A model generated the notes under the pieces. It had not been told where the DNA came from, did no database searches, and was given only the letters and a program-made list of their open reading frames with translations. Positions 58,776 to 64,000 of a DNA stretch of 64,000 nucleotides are shown here, one piece after another. The DNA is from Puffinus mauretanicus. Taxonomy: Eukaryota; Chordata; Aves; Procellariiformes; Procellariidae. The translations under genes were made by a program, and so were the position numbers. Numbering within the stretch: position 1 is the first letter of the stretch; each line of letters begins with the position of its first letter. The stretch is from NCBI GenBank assembly GCA_023333565.1, contig JAJKFH010002646.1:1178001-1242000 (forward strand). The letters run 5' to 3'.

Positions 58776-61700
58776 TATATAACTATAATTAGTCAGTAAG
58801 CAGATAACTATATTGTGTATGTCCTCTTGGATTTTTTTTGTGTATATTACTATTAATGTGTATGTGTTATCTCCACCACAGAAAATATTTCCCTGGATGT
58901 CATTACTATTAAATATGTATGTTGTAATTCAAAATTGCTCTAGAACCCATGAAGAATTAAAACTTAAAGAACAGCATTAAAAATAAACTATTCCCAAGTG
59001 GGAAGGGAAGTAATTTGCCCTTGGACTATATAAACATTTTATGTTTTGTACAGCACTGCATACCTTTATCAATAACATTGAAATAGCAAACATCAGAGAC
59101 CAGTAACTAGTTAAGAATTAAGGCTGCTGTAGAAAAAGGGAAAGAAAAAAAAAAAAAAAGAAAAACAAAACTATAGCTATATCCTACCATAAATCTTTTT
59201 GTTTTGACTGAAATGTTTACATAAATATTTAACTTGCTTTAGTAAATAAGCCATAAGAGTAACTTCAGCATGATCAAAAAATCTTTTCCATTCTAAACAG
59301 TTAAGAGTTTATGTAGTTTAACAAACAGTAAAAAAAAACACAAACAAAAAACCAAAATCATATGTTTCCCACTAACAGAAAAATACAATCTTTGAGTCTT
59401 TTCTTAAAATCTTCCTATATTTTTGCAGTGAGTAGTAATTTTGAAGAAGTTAGCATCACTCTGTCAGATTCATTCCTATTTGGTAAATATGGTTGCTAAC
59501 CTAGGCTTAATTGGTAACAGGCAAGGTTTTCAAGGTTTCACTGAAAAATTTTTCATGTCCCTGTGTGTAAAATGATCACTGTAATTCATAGTTTAAAGGA
59601 AGAACTTCAGTTTTTGTCAGAATGGAAGTAATGGTTTTAGGTACAGTGTAGGCAAAACGGAAGTTCAATGCCATGTTACCACTAGCTATCTGAATGTTAT
59701 TTCTTTATTCCCTAAAATTCAGAGTTTATAAATTCAAAGCATTTTATCCCTTTTTCTAATAAAACCAGCAGATCTACAAACAGAATTCAGAGGATCAACT
59801 TCAATTTTTTTTACTGTTGGGTGAGACACTGCAGGTGTCAAGTACATGCAAAAATGTAAAAAAACCCACAGTTAGTATTTTTTTAATTATTCAAATAGTG
59901 ACCTTTCTCCTGTGCCTTTGCCAACATAAGTCCTATAAACTTCAGTCTTAAAAATGGTGCTCAGTTGATGTGATATCTTTTGGAGACAGAAATTTGATAC
60001 CCTGCTTAGTATTCCTGGGGAACCTAAGACTAAAATTTTTCATGGCTGTATTCACTCAGCTCTGTCTGTAAGAGGGTACTCACGGATAAATTTAAGGTTA
60101 GATTTCTGAGTATTCACAATGTCTATCGACAGGACCATCCCTGAGGATACATTGGTTAGATGTTTCTTGGCATACTAGGGCGATGTTTGTCTTTCACAGT
60201 CACTGTAGACTGTTTGTAGTGCCCCAAGTCTACCTGCACTTTACTCAATTGTGTTGTTATGTCATGGGGTGAAAATGAGCAACCACAGAAAAAAACTCCA
60301 TAAGGCACATTGGTCATTAAGACTAATGAATGAGAGACCATGGGTTAAGAAATAAGAGATGAGGCAATTGGTCACCAGTGCAGAAGAAACGTCTCCACTT
60401 TGCACAAATAGAAGAGGAGGCCAGAAGAACAGGTATATTTTTTGCAGAGAGTTATTGCTTGAGCGAAGGTAGGGGGTTGTGGTGTGGGCTGGTCAGTGAA
60501 GTGGCCTCGTTCATACCAAAGTTACTGATCACCTCTGAGCTGAAAGATAGTGTGGTGCTATGTGAGTGCTTGGGATCCTCATGATCAGTAGATCTAGTCT
60601 CGGCTGCAGTGGTGCACACCAGTGCTGTGTTTCCAACAGCCAGGTTAAGCTACATGGCTTATAAGATGAGCCTAGTAGTTGTCCCTGTGGTGCTGTTCTC
60701 CCCTACACTCCAGTAGTTGGATGTGCCTTTTTTCCTGCCTACACTCAGAGATTTATCTTTCACGCTTCTTTTCTGTTGCAAGTAAAAGCTTGTCATCAAG
60801 ATGCCGCAATGTGCAGCAAGATCAGTGAATGTGCTAAAGAGTGGCAGTGGATAGAAGCACTTGTATAGGGCATCATGTGTGGGGTCACAGGGTGAGAATA
60901 GTACAAGAAGTGAAATGATTTCTAAAAAAGTTTTGTTGGACATGTTTGTAGTTAGGGTCGATAACTGCAAGCTGACAATTAACTGACTCTTTAAAAATTG
61001 TCATTGCACACCCTAAAAAAAAAAATTAGGGATTTTTACAGATCATTGAGAGAACGTGTGAATGAAAATGGAATGCATGAGTCTGAAGAGAATGCTGTTA
61101 CCATATTTCTCAAAAAAACCTGACATGCATTGTGGCGGTAGCAGTCGTAGTGTGGAAAAATAAAGAATCGTATCAGTGGCCTTCCCTAAATATTATCCTC
61201 ACTTTCCCAGGCAAGACAGTTGCACAGTGCCAAAAAAAAAGACTGCAAAAATTTTGTGTTAGAAAAAAAAAAGTTTTTTAAAATAAATTTTAAAGAAGAA
61301 CCATTATAGTAATTCTTACGTGTAATGAGAAATAAGTCCGAACTATGAAAAATGTCTTGGATGCTACTTAAAAGTAAATTCCACAAGTTTGTTTTTAATA
61401 AAGTATTCATCTGGTAAAAAGACAGAGAAAGAAGAGCGTGATATTGTAGAAATTAAAGTATATGAAACAAGATACAGTATTCATTTTGACCAGGACAAGG
61501 GATTAGTATCATACTTGAACTAGATAGTGTACATACCAACAGGCAGCAGGTGTGCCGCCTTGCTTGACTGAGCTGCTCTTGTCACCACTTGATAATCCCA
61601 CAAGTTTCAAGGGGGCTGAAAGTGTGTGGGCTAATGGCAATGCTATATTTTAAAATTCTCTCATTAACTCTACTTTTGCTGTATTTTTTTTTTCTCTTGT

Positions 61701-64000
61701 TAGAAGAGAAGGTAGTGAAATTGGGTTTAGCAGTATTTGGCAGAACATGTCATGGTCTTGTACTTGAAGGTGTAATTATTCTTTGTGTTATGTGGCTTAG
61801 AATCCAGTAAAACCTGTAAGCCCTGTGGCACAGAACACACTGGTCTTGGTACTGTGCAAGTACGTGCAATTAACCATTGGCAATAATAACTAATTTGTTG
61901 TTTGTTTTTTTTTAAAGTCCTTAAACTTGTGTGAAGAAAATTGACTGTAACTTCTTGAAATTTCTGTTTAATTTAATGCCGTAGTTCATTTACCATTACT
62001 GCAGACCAAACTAGGTTTCTGAGTTTGGTTTGTCATACTGTATTATGTCAATGCAGGCATCTTTCCTTCCATCACTGTACTTCAGTGCTTACTTAGCCTA
62101 ATTTAACTAGTAGCACAGCTTTGGTTTCCTTCTTAAACACTATTAAGAGTTAATTTTCATTCTATGAATAAGACTTTCCACTGTACCATGCATAGCCAAA
62201 AAAAAAAGGGACAAAATTGGAATCTGTCAGTCTGCATGATAATTAACAAATATTTTAGAAGGCATTCACAAAATTAACTTGGACATTATTTATCACTAAG
62301 TTAATAGAGAGCATCATGATGTGTCCTTTACCTCTTTCTCATAGTATTGTTTCCTTATCCTAAAATGTTACCTTGTTTCAAGCTCCTCAATCATGCTGAT
62401 CTTTTCAGAGTACTTGGCTTTAGTGCAGTCTATCTCGTTTCACGGAGAGGAACCTCATTTTCCCTTTAAACCTTATTCAAGATCAGTGGTTTGTACTGTT
62501 GTATCAATGGCTTAACATTTACATGAAAAATAGGGACAAGGCATATTTTTATGAACCTCATGAAAATTCCTGTTTGACCTTAACTTGGTTTAAGTCAGCT
62601 CAGTTCTTATTTTGGGTAAGCGTAGGGAAGAGAACAGCTTTCAAAAGAAGTAATGATGTCACACTGAGGAAAAACAAATAGTCCCGTTGGGTTGAGAAAA
62701 AGGTTTCCAATATTTAGTGGAATTTAGGGAAAGCATAGATGAAGCAGGTAAGCATACAGTGGTGTTCCTCCCAGCATACCCATCAGCACTGGCAGGCTGT
62801 TCTTCAGGGAACCCAAGTCAAAGGTTGAGTCATCATTTTTGGAGGCTAAAGATAGGCTTTCTGTGACATCAATTTGTTAAATCACTTTTTGTGTCTATTT
62901 ATCATGTCATTCTTAACAATATTTTTAATAATAAATTCCACAAAATATTTTATATAAATCAAATTGTATAATTGGTATACATAATAATTGATGTACTTAA
63001 AATGGATCATTGTCCTAGGCAAAGCCCAGTCCCTAGAATGTGGAAGTTTCTAACATGCAAAGAAAAATCTGGCATAGTTTGGGACTAGTAAACTCTTTAT
63101 GAAAGCATAGAACTGTCACAAGGTGGAGAGGAATAGCTAATCTGTGCATTAAGATATGTGTGTCTTTTATTGCTGTGGGAGTATTGAAGTAGGGGAAAAG
63201 TTTTTTGTTGTTTTTTTTTTTTTTAAGAGATCGTCTTTTAAAAGGTTGCGACATGCTAAATAAAAAATAAATCGTTGAGCTAGAAATTTAGAATTAATCT
63301 ATGGAAGAATTTAGAGTGGTTGTTCTTTTAATACATTACTAGCAACTGCATAATAATGTTTATGGAGGTTCTTTTCTGTTCTGTTCCTCGGTTTGTTTAC
63401 TTCAGCAAAACCAGAATTTTAAAAGAGTCTGAGGGCAGAAGAGGTGGTTCATTTCTCCAGGAGATAGACTGTGTAGGTCAGTAACACGTTCTTTAATGAG
63501 GGCTGTAAAAATGATTAGGAGCCTTCAAGGTCAAGTTATTTCTAAAATTTTTTTTCAAAAAAAACAATAATTAAAAGCTGTTCTGTATGTAAATTACAGT
63601 TCTGTATGAGCTGATAAGAATGAAAACAGTGTGAACATCCACAATAGAAATGTGTGAACATTCCCACAACAAAAATAAGCGTGAACTGCTGTATTCCCCT
63701 GAAACTTTCTGCCTGATGTTTTCAGTCAGAATAAAAAGAGATTTCCCCAGTATTTTTCTCATGGTACTAGTCAAATAATGAACTGATTGCTTGGTCATGT
63801 TAGAACGTCCATCCTGTTTTCTGCATATTTGTTCTAAATTATTAGAGATACTTCTAATCTTCTGTACATGGGAAAGCTGCAACCAAGGCATAAACTTGGA
63901 AGGAACATGTTTGGAGATTTTCCCAGGATGGACTGAGGAAACTAGATAGAGAGTAAGCAAAACAATAGATTAAATTCTGACCCCCTGAATTTAATGGCAA
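58776..64000. other. Upstream flank of LMBRD1, no gene recognised
   Basis: This is 5.2 kb of AT-rich sequence with a purine/A-rich run at about 59140-59165 and a T run near 63211-63224. I found no exon with supported splice sites and homology, and no CR1 or LTR. In human and chicken the next gene on this side is expected to be COL19A1 from conserved synteny, but none of its exons could be recognised here. Confidence 0.75.

Noticed and set aside
58776..64000. First exons of COL19A1, the expected upstream neighbour
   Set aside because: No translated segment resembled the collagen XIX N-terminal domain or Gly-X-Y repeats, so nothing supports an exon here.

Overview
This window is vertebrate nuclear DNA, almost certainly from a bird. 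It is AT-rich, intron-dominated sequence scattered with CR1 LINE fragments that have the avian 3' terminus (two near-repeated ATTCTATG octamers) and CR1 reverse-transcriptase translations. It also has one LTR of a type I associate with bird genomes. There is no operon structure, rRNA, tRNA or CRISPR. The LTR suggests a neoavian rather than a galliform, but that is only an inference.

The only protein-coding gene I can support is LMBRD1, which encodes the lysosomal cobalamin transport escort protein LMBD1. It lies on the minus strand and covers the left 85% of the window. I traced nine coding exons from the start codon at 54870 down to 225. All have GT/AG boundaries and compatible phases, and they join into 302 codons, a little over half of the roughly 540-residue family protein. 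The gene continues past the left edge. The exons encode the first five membrane helices, three N-glycosylation sequons, and a charged cytosolic stretch with the YERL and WTKF motifs.

Layout from right to left: 58.8-64 kb is upstream flank with nothing recognised. At 56.3-58.8 kb there is a degenerate tandem array with a period of about 160 bp, split by a 1.13-kb solo LTR. At 54.5-56.2 kb lies the CpG-island promoter, with an overlapping CRE/CLEAR-type site about 120 bp upstream of the ATG. Exons 1 and 2 are at 54.9-54.1 kb, then a 9.9-kb intron 2 and exon 3 at 44.1 kb. The 16.5-kb intron 3 holds a 3.1-kb CR1, a striking 3.1-kb CpG-dense minisatellite at 34.9-38.0 kb, and two more CR1 copies. 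Exons 4 and 5 are at 27.5 and 26.5 kb, exon 6 at 20.8 kb, exon 7 at 16.7 kb, exon 8 at 3.0 kb and exon 9 at 0.3 kb.

The most unusual object is the intron 3 minisatellite. It consists of roughly 16-bp units built on CGGACCGGCCAAC or CGGACCGGTAAC with 1-6 nt spacers, about two CpGs per unit, and no stop codons over long stretches of all three frames of the LMBRD1-sense strand. I could not identify it as a known repeat family.
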